In this document: positions 37,501 to 49,198 of the stretch, piece after piece
How the letters are laid out: the number at the start of each line of letters is the position of its first letter
Position numbering within the stretch: position 1 is the first letter of the stretch
Source: Anisakis pegreffii
Taxonomy: Eukaryota; Nematoda; Chromadorea; Rhabditida; Anisakidae
Reading direction: 5' to 3'
Assembly (NCBI GenBank): GCA_035041965.1
Contig: JAPYMA010000094.1
Span: forward strand, 51,193 to 115,192
DNA length: 64,000 bases
Translations under genes and position numbers: made by a program
Notes under the pieces: model-generated
Seen by the model: the letters and a program-made list of their open reading frames with translations, nothing else
What the model was told of the DNA's origin: nothing
The model's database searches: none

Positions 37501-38647
37501 CGCTTGTTGATGATGTTTTGATGGGGATTCCTGAGAGTTAAAATCTATCGTCTGAGTTGCATTCAAACAAAATTTTCAATTTTTTATCCACTTCAACTAC
37601 CGTTTTGTAAATAGCCACTAGATATGAGTTAGGGTTTGTTTAGCAGCAATCAAAAAAAATATTTCGCAGAAATAATCGCTTGGAAACCTTCATGTAATCG
37701 CTTGTTTGTAGAGCAATTTGTCGAACCTATCAAAACAGCAAATTTGATTTTGCTCATCTTTTCAGTTGAAAATTATTGACTTGATGCGAAATGCTCATTT
37801 TGAATGAAATATGATTATACTTAAAATGCTATTCGAATTCTTGTTTTCGATTGTCGATAAGCAAAGAAAACATGTGAATACGCGATCATAACAATTCGTT
37901 GTCTCGTTTTATTCCCTCAATGACATACACACATTTACACACGTAAACAAATTCACGTGAAAACGCTCGCATAGCGATGATGGGAATGTACCAGGTGCTG
38001 CCATCTGAATGAATGATCGGCAGCAGCTATTAACGAGATATTTTTTCAGCGCTGTCATTCGGCGATGGTGAAAACTGGGTGAATGAATGAATCAAAGGCA
38101 AAATTACATCAGCATTAAACGTGTTACTGGAACATCAACAAGAAAATGATTTGTAAACCGGACTATGGGACTTTTCACAATCTTTATGTTCTTTATATTA
38201 TATCAAGCATTCACTCATCCAGCTATTTTTATTTTGAGACTTTTTTGGTGTTGAAGATGTCAGAACAATTCACTATAAATTAAGTATATGATTTAATTTC
38301 TTTACTTTAAGAGAATTACTTTTCGTGATTGATGAAAGCATTACAACATGATGAATTACTGCATTCGATCATTACAAAACAACTTTAAACATGCATCAAT
38401 TCAAGTATTATGCATTAAATCAAATATTATAAGAAGTATTACACTATACTGAGAAGAATCGTTTGCACACTGATAAACACATAAAAAATTAGCGAAGTTC
38501 GAAGAAAATATTTTGGTACTTCACAATGCCACAACAAAGAGTACACAAATGAATGCTCAAATTAAATCTCAGTCACCGGAATGATTCCTGCGATAACAAT
38601 TATTGGTTTGAATGGCAAAAGGTTGTGAAAAGAGCCGAGCGTATCCA
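34600..38647. other. Long sparsely coding intergenic region
   Basis: Apart from the possible minus-strand segment at 34851..34965, I find no exon with paired splice sites or a recognisable motif. Many short words (ATGAATGAAT, TCATTCATTCA) recur without a period. A G-rich tract at 35715..35747 is listed separately. Confidence 0.5.
35715..35747 (+). other. G-rich tract, possible G-quadruplex
   Basis: GGAGGGAGGGGG, a 12-nt spacer containing one GG, then GGGGAGGGG: four runs of three or more G within 33 bases on the plus strand. This is striking in an AT-rich intergenic region. The central loop is longer than the usual consensus. Confidence 0.55.
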
Positions 38648-41600
38648 TCACACGGCTTGTGAGAAACCGATTCGTCGATTGCGATAATCGAATGCTGTAT
38701 AAAAATGACCGATGAACGGCCATCCGAGAATCCACGATGGTTCTTTTGTGTTGATAGCTTCGAAAGCAAGTATGCAACGTCGGGGTTGCTGAAGATTTAA
38801 AGTTGTTTATTCGATCAACTAACCAATTTATTTATTTCAGCAGCAGTTGCAGCTTATTATGAGCTTATGCTTATGTTTTATCATCAATATCATGTGCTCA
38901 CTTTCTTTTTTTTCCACACAGCCACTGATAACAGTATAGCGAATCATTGATCTTTATGAAAGTCTAATCTGGATTCTTGATTCGTCGATCATACTGGTGC
39001 ATGGCTACTCTTTCATACTGCCCAATGATTTCTAGGGAGAGGTGCTCAGTCGAATATATCATAAATGCAGAATGAATGATAAAAGTTTATGAGATCCATA
39101 TAATACCTTGATAATGTATTCATCAGACGCTATACTCAAAGCTGTTGCGTTGATATAAAACGTTATTGGAGGCATATAGAGACCTTGAGCACAGTCTATC
39201 TCATATGTACCGTTCACGTTTTGTGCACCCAAAATTGTGGCCAACTGAAATTAGAATCATGAGGAAGATGGAAGCGGTTAAGTTATGCGATCGAGAATTA
39301 TTGCTTAACTCATAAACTAGAAATGATGCAATGAAACGGTGTTAATAAAGCTCACGAAACGAATTAATAACGTTTGCGAATGCAATGAAAGCATTGCTTC
39401 GCTGAAATAATGCTAATCGCTGAATTGCTTCCATTAGCATTTCTAATCGCAAAACAACGATTTACGCTTAAAAGGCAATATAACTTCCATTAACATATTT
39501 TCATTATGTAAACATGTCTGATAATGAGGTGAAACAACGGATGATTCAAAAATTTCTTTGCAAACATCTCGAAAAAATTGAAATATCAGGCATCAACATA
39601 GCTAAATAATCTTTTATTTACGTGCAACTCTGTTTGGCATTGTGAAATTCCAATCATACCAATATGTTGTGTGATTCAATGATCACAACTGATAATGATT
39701 CGATATCATCCGGTATTTCTTGTTTACGTTTAGGTGACATTAACTATTTTGATGAAAGAACGAATAAATAATTTTAAAACGAATAAATTCCTTAAAACAC
39801 ATACATCTCTCTTTCAGAATGAATGTGCTTGACAAGCTGATAACTGACTGAAAAACAAGAGCACAGGATCAACTAACAAAATCGATGTTTTCAATTGGTC
39901 CAGAAATATATGGCGAAGACGTATCAATTGATGCGATACCCTTCTGAGCGATCGTTAAGCTAATGACCGCCATTGAATCAAGTGCTAGACTCCAATAATT
40001 TACTTGGTTTTCAACTATTGAACACCAAAGAAATGGTCCCTTAAGATACAATTTTATTTCATCGACATTTTTGAAGAATTACGCTTGTCCTAGACAAATC
40101 ATGCGATAATTTTATGCACGAATATTGCATTGCCACGCTCGAAATCATCATTTACTCATTATCAAATGTAATGAATATATAAAGAAATTCACCACATCCA
40201 CAAAAGGCCGCTCTACGAAGGGAGTGTAAAAGAGACAAACCTTATGCAAAGCATCGTTGATTCCACACATAGCAATTTCACCATCAGAAGGTTGTTGTTC
40301 AGTTCGATTCAACCAAAACGCGATAATCGGGTCATGACACGATGAGGCCGAGAAGATCGATTGTAGCAATGTAGGTATTTTGAGTTGAGTTGGTGTCGCT
40401 TTCTCTGACTCGCCAGCATCCCAGCCCAATCCGATAACACCAAAATATGGTAAAGACTGCAATTTCGACGTTAAGTTCGAATGTTACTGATTATGAGTGT
40501 ATCTGACTTGAACCGCTTTCATTCAGGGGAGCGATTTCATGATATCGGCAGTAGTGTAAAAATATCAAGAGTACCATTTCCAAACAAGCTCTATTCTCAT
40601 GCTTGCTCGGCAATACCAGCTCCTTACAACGTGTGCATCACATTCAGACGATTCGACTGCTTCAGAAAAGTAAAACAGTTGTCGACTGATAACACACAGT
40701 TTCAAAGATTCAGCCATACTTCCAGATGTATATCATCCAACTGAGTGATTCCACTATACCACCACACTCAACACATTTAATCATAGTGTTGTTCAGTCAA
40801 GGCATTATTACATCCTTTGGAGTGTACTATGCTAAAACGAGCTGTAATCTTAAGTCTGCGAAGCAGCACGTGAGTTCATTACATAACTGCATTCAGAAGA
40901 TCGCTTAATATCAAAAAAGTATATGTAGTATCGGCTAATTGTACATATTTTCAAACATATACTAGATTTTCAAAGTTTTATCGTCTAGCTTAGCGATTTC
41001 ATTACGCGTCCCAACTGGTTGCATTTGATCTTAATTTTGATCAATCAGTGCCTTAATAGAGGAGATCTATGAGACATATCGTTTTTAAACTATCTCACTA
41101 GCAGGTCAGTTCTGGACGCAGCCGATTCAGCAGATCCTTAGAAAAGTTGATGAGTTGTCGATTATTTGTGCACCGTTTAGTGGATATACCTATATTCCTT
41201 TGGAACATGGGTATATCTACTAAACGATGTGTTTTCTTTATACCACCTTACTGAATAAATTTGATCTTAGTGATGATCAATCAAAACATTACTAGAGGAT
41301 TGAGAGTATACTATTTTAAAACATCTGCATTCTAAGTTTTGCTTGCAACAAACGAGTTTAATACATAACTGGATTCTGAAGGTTCTCAGTTATGGGTCTA
41401 ATTCTGATTGAGGGGAATTATCTTCTGAGTTTATCTATGGATTAATTGATAATCATTACTCAAAACAGAAATGAATTTCGAAGAGGAGTGCTGGACTGAC
41501 CGTTAGCAAAGATGGTTCCTCGGTGACACATCCGAATCGTTGGTTCCTACTCGTACAGAATCTTCTTAGCGCATCGTTCCCAAACTAAAACAATCTCAAA

Positions 41601-42757
41601 TTTTTGCTCTTTGGAAATCTAAAGGCAGCGACGAGAATAACTCTTCTCAAAAATCTCAATCGATTCCAAAAAGCAAATTTCATTTTTATTTCAACTGTTC
41701 ACCAATAACAAACGCTCAAAACCAACTAAAAATGCATTTAATGACGTACGCAAATGATATCCTCGACCATATAACCATTAATTTCTACATTTGAATAAAC
41801 CTTCTGAAATTCCGTTTCATTTGGTGCAAAACACGTCGCCGAACTGTCACAACGAAAAAATCGATGTACTGAACAATCAAGGAAATTTTGACCATTACCG
41901 CATGCAGAGCACGTCACCCAACTATCTGACGAGCTCGTATCAAATAGCATCTGAAAGTTCGTTGATTCGGAAAATCGCTTATTCCACATAGTATATAATA
42001 ACTAGATTAATAGTTAGTTATAACTAGTCAATAAATAGATGAAGGAATTTGACCAAAATTAGGTGAAAACAAACCAGAAACTTTTGATCGGGTGTTCCCA
42101 AACTAACTTCGCCATAATACCGTACGTTCCTGAGAAATTTACTCGACTTGACTTTAGTGTGTGGTGCATTTGTTGAATACGATGTTTCAAAGGTGCTATA
42201 TCCTTCAGAACGACGGTATCTCATCCCCAAATTGCGATTAGTTTTGACGAGCCGAATTCTGAAATGGGACTGTCAATGAATGATATCCTCGGAAGTATGG
42301 AAGAATGATATCTTTGGAAGATATCCTTGGAAATGGTTCATTGGAAGTATGCAATACGAAAAAACAGTGCAATAATTAATATAAGGAGCGATGAAGAAAT
42401 GCTATTACGGTGCTGTTCATTAAAACAAAACTGATTCAAAAAGAGGTATAAAACCGAAATATTCTCATAAGAAGTTAAAATCAGGCAATAGCACTCAAAT
42501 TAGGTGCTATATGCAATAGACAGGCGCTCGTATCAACCGTTGATCAATCAAACGGATCATTTCACCGGTTAGAGACTGTTCCTAATATTCACCTTTCTCT
42601 TGATATCGTTACTATTGAGCAAATTATGATTACTCATAGTGAATGTCGAGTATTGTAGTGTGCAACAATGAATATGAACATACCTGAGTATTTCTGCATC
42701 GATGATTATGATTGATATAATTAATAATTGAAGTTTTGGAACAAGTGTAATTTTCAT
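38648..42757 (-). CDS. Secreted pepsin-like aspartyl protease (family A1), 399 aa, DTS/DTS active site
   Basis: Eight in-phase exons: 42684..42757, 42075..42258, 41750..41950, 41501..41584, 40241..40456, 39878..40039, 39107..39244, 38648..38788. A signal peptide (MKITLVPKLQLLIISIIII) is followed by a basic propeptide (RIRLVKTNRNLGMRYRR), then the mature N-lobe YYGEVSLGTPDQKF and LFDTSSSDSWV (Asp90), a flap-like VYSNVEINGY that keeps the tyrosine, GVIGLGWD, the C-lobe with ASIDTSSPYISGP (Asp292), EIDCAQG, and the terminal WILGWPFIGHFYTAFD with RRIGFSQAV. The length is normal for the family. Both catalytic aspartates are present, but each Asp-Thr-Gly has become Asp-Thr-Ser, which is rare. It may have altered activity or be a binding protein. 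Worm relatives are gut or secreted digestive enzymes. Confidence 0.95.
41174..41226. repeat. 17-bp inverted repeat inside a protease intron
   Basis: CGTTTAGTGGATATACC (41174..41190) pairs with GGTATATCTACTAAACG (41210..41226), 16 Watson-Crick pairs plus one mismatch that is G:U or A:C depending on strand, around a 19-nt loop. It lies in the 1044-nt intron 40457..41500. Confidence 0.82.
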
Positions 42758-44907
42758 TTTGAAAAAATCAAGTTGAATGCTGATCTCTGAACAAACACAC
42801 TTGATCACAAGAGGCAAATTAACAACTGCTAACTAGACGAGGAATGAGGCATTACCACTGGTCGTATTAATTATTGTAGTATTGCGTGAAGCATTTGAAT
42901 TAATTTAAACGCATTCATTAAAGATGCAATTAAAAAATGCACTCACTCATATTATAAGCACATGGCTCAATTACTATGGTGATAAGCTTAGTAATATGCA
43001 TTGGTGATTTTTATTCGATTGCAACGAAACATTGTGATGTTCGATGTTCTTTTCATGCAATACACTCGCTCAAAATTTTTGCATTCAGAGCCATGATTGC
43101 CATAACTAGTAATCTTTCAACTGTTATGAATGATGTTCGCGAGAATGCATAATTTTCTAGATTCCGCCCGTGGGATGTGCAATTTCAAAAGTTCATTAGA
43201 AACCTCTATTTGAGTTTAACGCTGAAAACAGGAAACGTGTTGAAATGCGAGTCACTGGAAATGAGATAACGCATGAGTATCGCGACTGAAACGCAGATCA
43301 TTATTCAGTTGTGTGTCAACTCTACAATTAACTTTCACTCTTTTGTTTGTCATAGTAACAGAAATCATCGAGTAATAATCGGAGTTTTCTTGAGATTGAA
43401 TCGAATTATTTGTGAAAGACATCACAGAAATTATTTCTTAGCCAATTAATTGCGTCGCGAATGTAACTTTATCTAAAAGCTTGCTTTCAGTGTTGTAATA
43501 CGGCTGATCCTTGACTCAAACCAAATTTTGTCCTCATTTTATAGTTATCTGACTTGGTAACAGTTTGATGGAAATATCTGATTTATGAAATCAGTTGGAT
43601 TAAATAACAAGGAAAGAAGAAAAGAAATGCTTAAGAAATGGAAATTTTCAATGGATAAAAGCTATATTACGATATAATGAGTGCAGTTCAAGAGGTTGGA
43701 GTATTGCTGCTGATCATTCGTATCTTTTAGGATTGAGTGTTATTCTAATCTTCACGCAATCTCCATGGTGAATCATAAATAAACTGGATTTTAATGCTGG
43801 TATTTGAACTGTCTATTTGAAAACATTGTATTGCTCGGCACCATTTCTGTCTGATAGACAAAACGTGTCATTTTGTAAATAAGAGCTGAGGTACTCGTTA
43901 TCTTCTCATATTGACTTTAGCCAAGAAGAGAGGAAACCCGTCCAGCTTAGCATGAGTAGAATGCCACTGATCTTGTTAATCAGTGGTGCAGTTATATCAA
44001 CATACAATTCTATACGTCCTTCTGGAAACTTATAATTATGTGAGTAACAGTCGAGAATGCATGATACATATGGTCTTTCAATGCAGAGCCTCCAGATTAC
44101 ATGATCAACTCCAGTGATCATCATCAATTTTATGGTCCATCAACAACCAAGATGTCTGCTGAACTGTCGAAATACTTATTCAGCCGAGATCAACTTCCAA
44201 ATTATTGTAGCCATGTCAAGTCAGTCGAAAAGTTTTGAGGCTCGTGCTCTTCTCGACGATGAGCCACATTCTTCTGGTTTTTCCTCATTTGTACACCATA
44301 GCAACATCATACAAGAATTTAGAATTTTGTGTTGGTTGGCGTATCTGAGTTACAGAACTTTTTATTCTTGCCCCAGACATACTCCTAAACCACCAAATAC
44401 GACTCAGCTTTCGGGCTGAATCACTTGGTTTACAAATGGTTTACAAATATATTGCTGAGCGTTATTAATTAAGCTTCCGGATTTACTGAATATGGCGAGT
44501 ACTTGATTGCTTCGAATTTACATCCTCTACTAACATGTTGTATAATAACGACAGATAAAAAAGATTTTTCTAGCGAAACGCACACTCAACTTTCATACTA
44601 AACTTAGCATTGTTGAATATTCATGTGCCAAGTTAATATTCAATCCGGAGGTATTCTTAGCAAAGCGAACTAAAATTCACCAGTATGCCTCAAGCTTTGA
44701 CTGAGCTGGTAATGCACCGAACAACAACGAATTTCATAGATGATGTATGGTTATAATGATGGTTAGAAGCAGTTCCCTTCATTGAGTGACATTTTCTGTG
44801 AATATGATCATTAGGTGAGTAAAGTGATCACATTTGAACTCATTGTCAGCAATGTTTGATGTTCCGGCTCGAATGTAATTGGTAATGAGGCGTTCGAATA
44901 GAAATTA
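42758..44907. other. Intergenic region with ambiguous coding-like segments
   Basis: 43906..44352 is open in several frames on both strands. On minus, one frame ends SSSRRARASKLFD-stop (about 44234..44352) and another ends SWTGFLSSWLKSI-stop (43906..44127, with a hydrophobic stretch ISGILLMLSW). On plus, an overlapping frame reads EARALLDDEPHSSGF. I cannot decide which, if any, is real and call none. Nothing is seen from 42758 to 43900. Confidence 0.35.
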
Positions 44908-44913
44908 TTTATT
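44908..44913 (-). terminator. Polyadenylation signal AATAAA (minus strand)
   Basis: TTTATT on the plus strand, about 85 bases past the collagen stop codon. Confidence 0.6.
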
Positions 44914-44996
44914 AGGCACCGCAACGAATCGCGAATGTTTTGCGTAGCAATCACTGCAATCGGATAGAGAGCAATGTTGATCTTTTTAGTGATCGA

Positions 44997-46867
44997 TCAA
45001 CGACGTACGAATCCAGGACCAGTGCGTGGCGGTGGACAATGGTCACATGAGCCCGGCTGTCCAGGAGGTCCCCTTGGTCCTGGAGGACCAGGTGGTCCAG
45101 GCAAACCGTCGGCACCTTTCTCGCCTGGATCACCTGCAGGACCTTGAGGTCCAGGTTTGCCGGGTTGGCCATCTCTTCCTGGTGGTCCAGGTGGACCTGA
45201 AATCGTAGTGTTTTTTTTAAGCAAATTTTGACAGTGGCAGTTAAAGAGTTTCGCGAACAACAGCTTCATTTTCGGTATTCTAGTGTAATGTTGGTAGAAT
45301 GTGGGCAAAAAAAATCCGAAATTGGATCAAACTATCGATCGCCGTGACACCGCAATATTTCATCCCCCTCGCGTTCTATGATTAGACAAGTTTTGTCGTC
45401 ACAATTCATCAACACAAATGAAAAACCAGGTCAGCAACTGAATAAATGATTCATCCTTAATTCAGGAACAGCCACATCAATCATTTTTAACCGATAACTC
45501 ACCTTGAGGTCCAGGAGGTCCTGGTGGTCCTGGAGGGCCTGGTGGTGCACCGTTGATAACTTTACCAGGATCGCCCGGTGGTCCTTTGTCACCGGGAATT
45601 CCGGGCGGTCCTTGAGGGCCTTGTGGCCCTGGTGGTCCTGGTATTCCTGGCGATCCATCGTGACCTGTAAAATGTAAGCATAAGAGCATACTTTACCTGT
45701 TCGGAAATACTTCATTGATAATGTCTCAACCAGTTTGTCAATAATCTTAATGATGACCTGGTGATCCAGCATCTCCTTGTGGACCTGGGAGTCCTTTTGG
45801 TCCTGGAGGTCCTGGGGGTCCAGGAGGTCCCGGAGGGCATTTCTGACAGGGTGGCTTCGGTGGTGGTCCGGGTAAGAGTATTCCGTCTCGGCCAGGTGGT
45901 CCAGGATTTCCTGGGCGTCCAGGTGCCCTAAACAATTGTTAATTGGAGCTATTTATTAATAATTAGTTTGCTACTGAATGAAAAAATAGATTATCTTAAG
46001 TGAATTGTAGCAGTGCAATTACTAAAACTTCCACTGAGAAATTGACAGTCGAAAAGCATATTGCAGTCAGAGATTACACATCCAAACTGAACACAATATA
46101 ACTGTGACTCAAATGTGTTTGAATGTGTTTTGGAATATAAATCGCTTAGTAGAATACTGAGTCCTCTTTGTTCGACAAGTAATTTCTAAGTGTAAGCATT
46201 TCTCACTCAATCAAACGCAAGCAAGTCTCACTCCTAAGACACTCGCTATCATGTTCATTGAAATACGGCTTCATAATCACCAGGTGGCTTCATAACGGAT
46301 TGAATTTTACTTTCAAATCGAAACTGAATCAGTTTTCATTACCCTGGTCGTCCATCTCTACCCGGTGGACCCGGTGGTCCGGGTGGTCCAATTTGACACT
46401 GACAACAACTTCCTCCACTGCTTGGATTCGAATTCACATCAGATCCGTGAATCTGATCTGCCGAATACTGACGTTTCAATCTTGAATTTGGCGTGCTTGG
46501 GGGTATATCAACGACTGCTTGCAACTGCACCATTTCCTTCCACATCTCACGTGCACGTGTCTAAACAAATTCGAATAAACAATTCCATCGAGTAGTTGAA
46601 AGTATTTGATTTAGAGAAAACCTTCAGAAAATTATTGCGTGAAGCATTGTGAATGTTTCAGTGGAATTTATCAAGAAGTGCAAAATAAAACACCTTGCAA
46701 AAGTCGACTTCATTTTGCATGAAAGACTGCACATTCTGTATGTGACTGTATATGATCGGCAACGTTATGATGCATGATATCACCGATATGGTTGAAAAAG
46801 CAACTGCAGCGAATGCGACAGGTCGCAGTGAACGCCGCTTAACGGGCGATTGCTCCTGTTTTTGCAT
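44997..46867 (-). CDS. Cuticle collagen, 307 aa
   Basis: Five in-phase exons: 46694..46867, 46343..46560, 45758..45927, 45503..45664, 44997..45196. The start at 46867 gives [16 protein letters not shown], then a hydrophobic anchor (about residues 17-42) and the nematode cuticle collagen N-terminal domain ([13 protein letters not shown], then [10 protein letters not shown]). A furin-type site RLKRQY follows near residue 85, where the propeptide is normally cut. Cys clusters CCQCQ, CQKC and CDHC flank Gly-X-Y blocks that are rich in GPPGPP and interrupted by a few non-collagen residues. The mature protein is secreted by the hypodermis, disulphide-linked between trimers and tyrosine-crosslinked into the exoskeleton. 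Length and architecture are those of a typical worm col gene; I cannot assign a specific ortholog. In a plain Gly-X-Y region the exon borders split Gly codons in the usual phase. Confidence 0.96.
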
Positions 46868-49198
46868 TGGATCGAGCAAACCTATCAATTACGTTGATTT
46901 ACTGATCGGGAATTCAGTCGAATCAATGAAAATTAATGAAGTGACAATTCATTCGTGATTTATCACAAATTTGATACAATTCATCAACTATAAAATATGT
47001 TCAGACCAAAAAAAAAACCACGGATTCTCTGTGACAATAGTTGAAATTGTATTATATCGAAGAAACAAATGAAAATGCTCGCTTCTGAACATTGCAAACG
47101 TTGTTGAAATAAGCAATCGCAAAGCACTTCTGAAGCCTAGAAAATCAAATGAACTACTCGTCGTGACAGCTGAGAGTCATGCAACACCGTAAAATCACCA
47201 CTCATTCAACACAAACTAATGTGGTTCTTTCTGCTCGATAAAACTTCTTTGACCCAAATAGGAGCGTTGAGCCGTGTTTAAAGTGGTGACATCGACCTAA
47301 TTGAGGTTTGTGCTCATCCTCTTTGGTACGTTTTATCGTCTTAGTGATGATGACGATGTTCTATTTTGCGTAGTCATTTGGGTTCAATGTACTCTCTTCG
47401 AAAATGTTTCTTTAGTTTTTTCAAATCTCGTTAACAATTAATCAGTCCATTCCGTTGCATTTACAATTGACGTAAAAACGTGGAATGTATGATTTTCTTC
47501 TGATCATGAAAAGACAGAAACATTAATTAGTTACTATGATAACTCACTTACCAAGCATGCTTTGAGCATTTTTATAAATGTCACATTACTGAAGCACTTG
47601 ATAATAAGATTATAAGATTCTTGAATAATTTTTCCAAATTTCAATAGAAATACTGAGTACCAAATTCTTGATTGAACTAAATGTTTGGTAGTTGTTAATC
47701 TAAAATTCTTCCTCATCGATTATATGCGAAAATAATGCACAGTGAATATGAATGTAGGGCATTAGAATGAATTGCATACTTCGACGCCATTCAACTGAGA
47801 TCATTTGAAAGAATTACCTTCGAAATGTTATCTTTTTAAATCACAGATATCAACACATTTTCAAGGTTAATTCATTTGTAAACAATGCAGTTAATTATAA
47901 AACAATTCCTTTTCGGTATCGTTGATCAACTAATTAGATTTGATTGAAACACCCTCCAATGAATTTTGCTTTAGATTGTTATGTTCATTGAGAAATCTAA
48001 TTCGCACATACGTAACGAGGTTGGTTAATTCTTAGAATATTATTCATCTGTGAATGTGATGCAAGCAATTGAACGTAATAAATCCATTCACATGAATTTC
48101 TTTCGTTGCGAATCTTTTTGAATCTTTTTGATAAATTGACTGAGCAATTCTGCAGAATAATAGATCTGCACTGATAGATCATTCAGAATCAAAATATTTT
48201 CATGTGTGCTGAATTCACAACCAACATGGCTTGATTAATTCAGTGAGTTGAATGCGTGGTGGTGATCATTATATTGAGTTTGATTCGTTCAAGGTTAACA
48301 GACAAAAAATTTTGGTTGCAAATCTTCAAGGTTGACAGCAAAATAAAAGATTCAATGTTGCTTATTGAATAATTGAAAAATTTGGATCACTGAAGAATAT
48401 TTAGCTAAGAGCAAATGAAACTATTCAATCAGCTTTAAATTGTAAGAATATTTTTATTTGTATTTGTGGGTAAATTCAAAACAAAATTTATTCGAATTCA
48501 AAATAATAAATTAAACGATTCAAATTCGAGTCATACACCTACTACAATACAATATGATTTGGCAACAACATAAAATGCTACTGAGGAAGGAATTATGTTG
48601 TGACAACAATGGACAACAATGCAAGATCAATGCATTGGACAACGATGCAAGATCATGCTGACAACTGTGTGAGATAAACTCGTAATGAGTTTGTTAACTA
48701 CTAATTAATAAATAAGTAACACAGAACCGGTTAATTAAGCACAATCAATAAACATAACAATAAACAAAGCATTCAAAGTATAATACTTCCACAAGTATTA
48801 CACTTTGAATGTTTGCTAATTCTTCGTTGAAATTAGACATCTGTCTCGAACACAATCCACATTTGATAGAATTGACGAACAATACTATCTTCATCATCTC
48901 CTTGCAAAAGTAAGAAACTAAATAAAGCGATATTCATGTGAATACGCACTAAATAAAATGCGATTACTCAAGCGTAACTATTGCTTTCTTTGATTGTATG
49001 AAAATGAAACTGAACAAATGAGAGACAGACGATTTGTTGTGAACGAATTCACGCTCAATTCATCAGCTTCATCATTTGAGTTAAAAATGGTGACCTGAAG
49101 TCAATATTTTACATCAGATCATGGTGAATGACAAAATTGCACAGAGTTACAAATTGAATGAGACTGTAACAAAACTTGACACAATATCAGATCAGCTA
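46868..49198. other. Intergenic region upstream of the collagen gene, with a near-perfect palindrome
   Basis: No gene supported on either strand. It presumably contains the collagen promoter on its left side. It holds the inverted repeat at 48767..48814. Confidence 0.5.
48767..48814. repeat. Near-perfect 22-bp inverted repeat with a 4-nt loop
   Basis: CATTCAAAGTATAATACTT and AAGTATTACACTTTGAATG face each other across CCAC, with 18 of 19 core pairs and a few more outside (AAG/TTT). It lies in AT-rich intergenic DNA about 400 bases downstream of the ground-like gene. Confidence 0.85.

Noticed and set aside
44114..44419. 101-codon plus-strand ORF ending PPNTTQLSG
   Set aside because: The minus strand is equally open with equally protein-like residues, so direction and reality cannot be decided.
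45026..45208. Several overlapping ORFs on both strands in the collagen locus
   Set aside because: They are shadows of the Gly-X-Y repeat, which stays open in other frames because of its GGN CCN codons.
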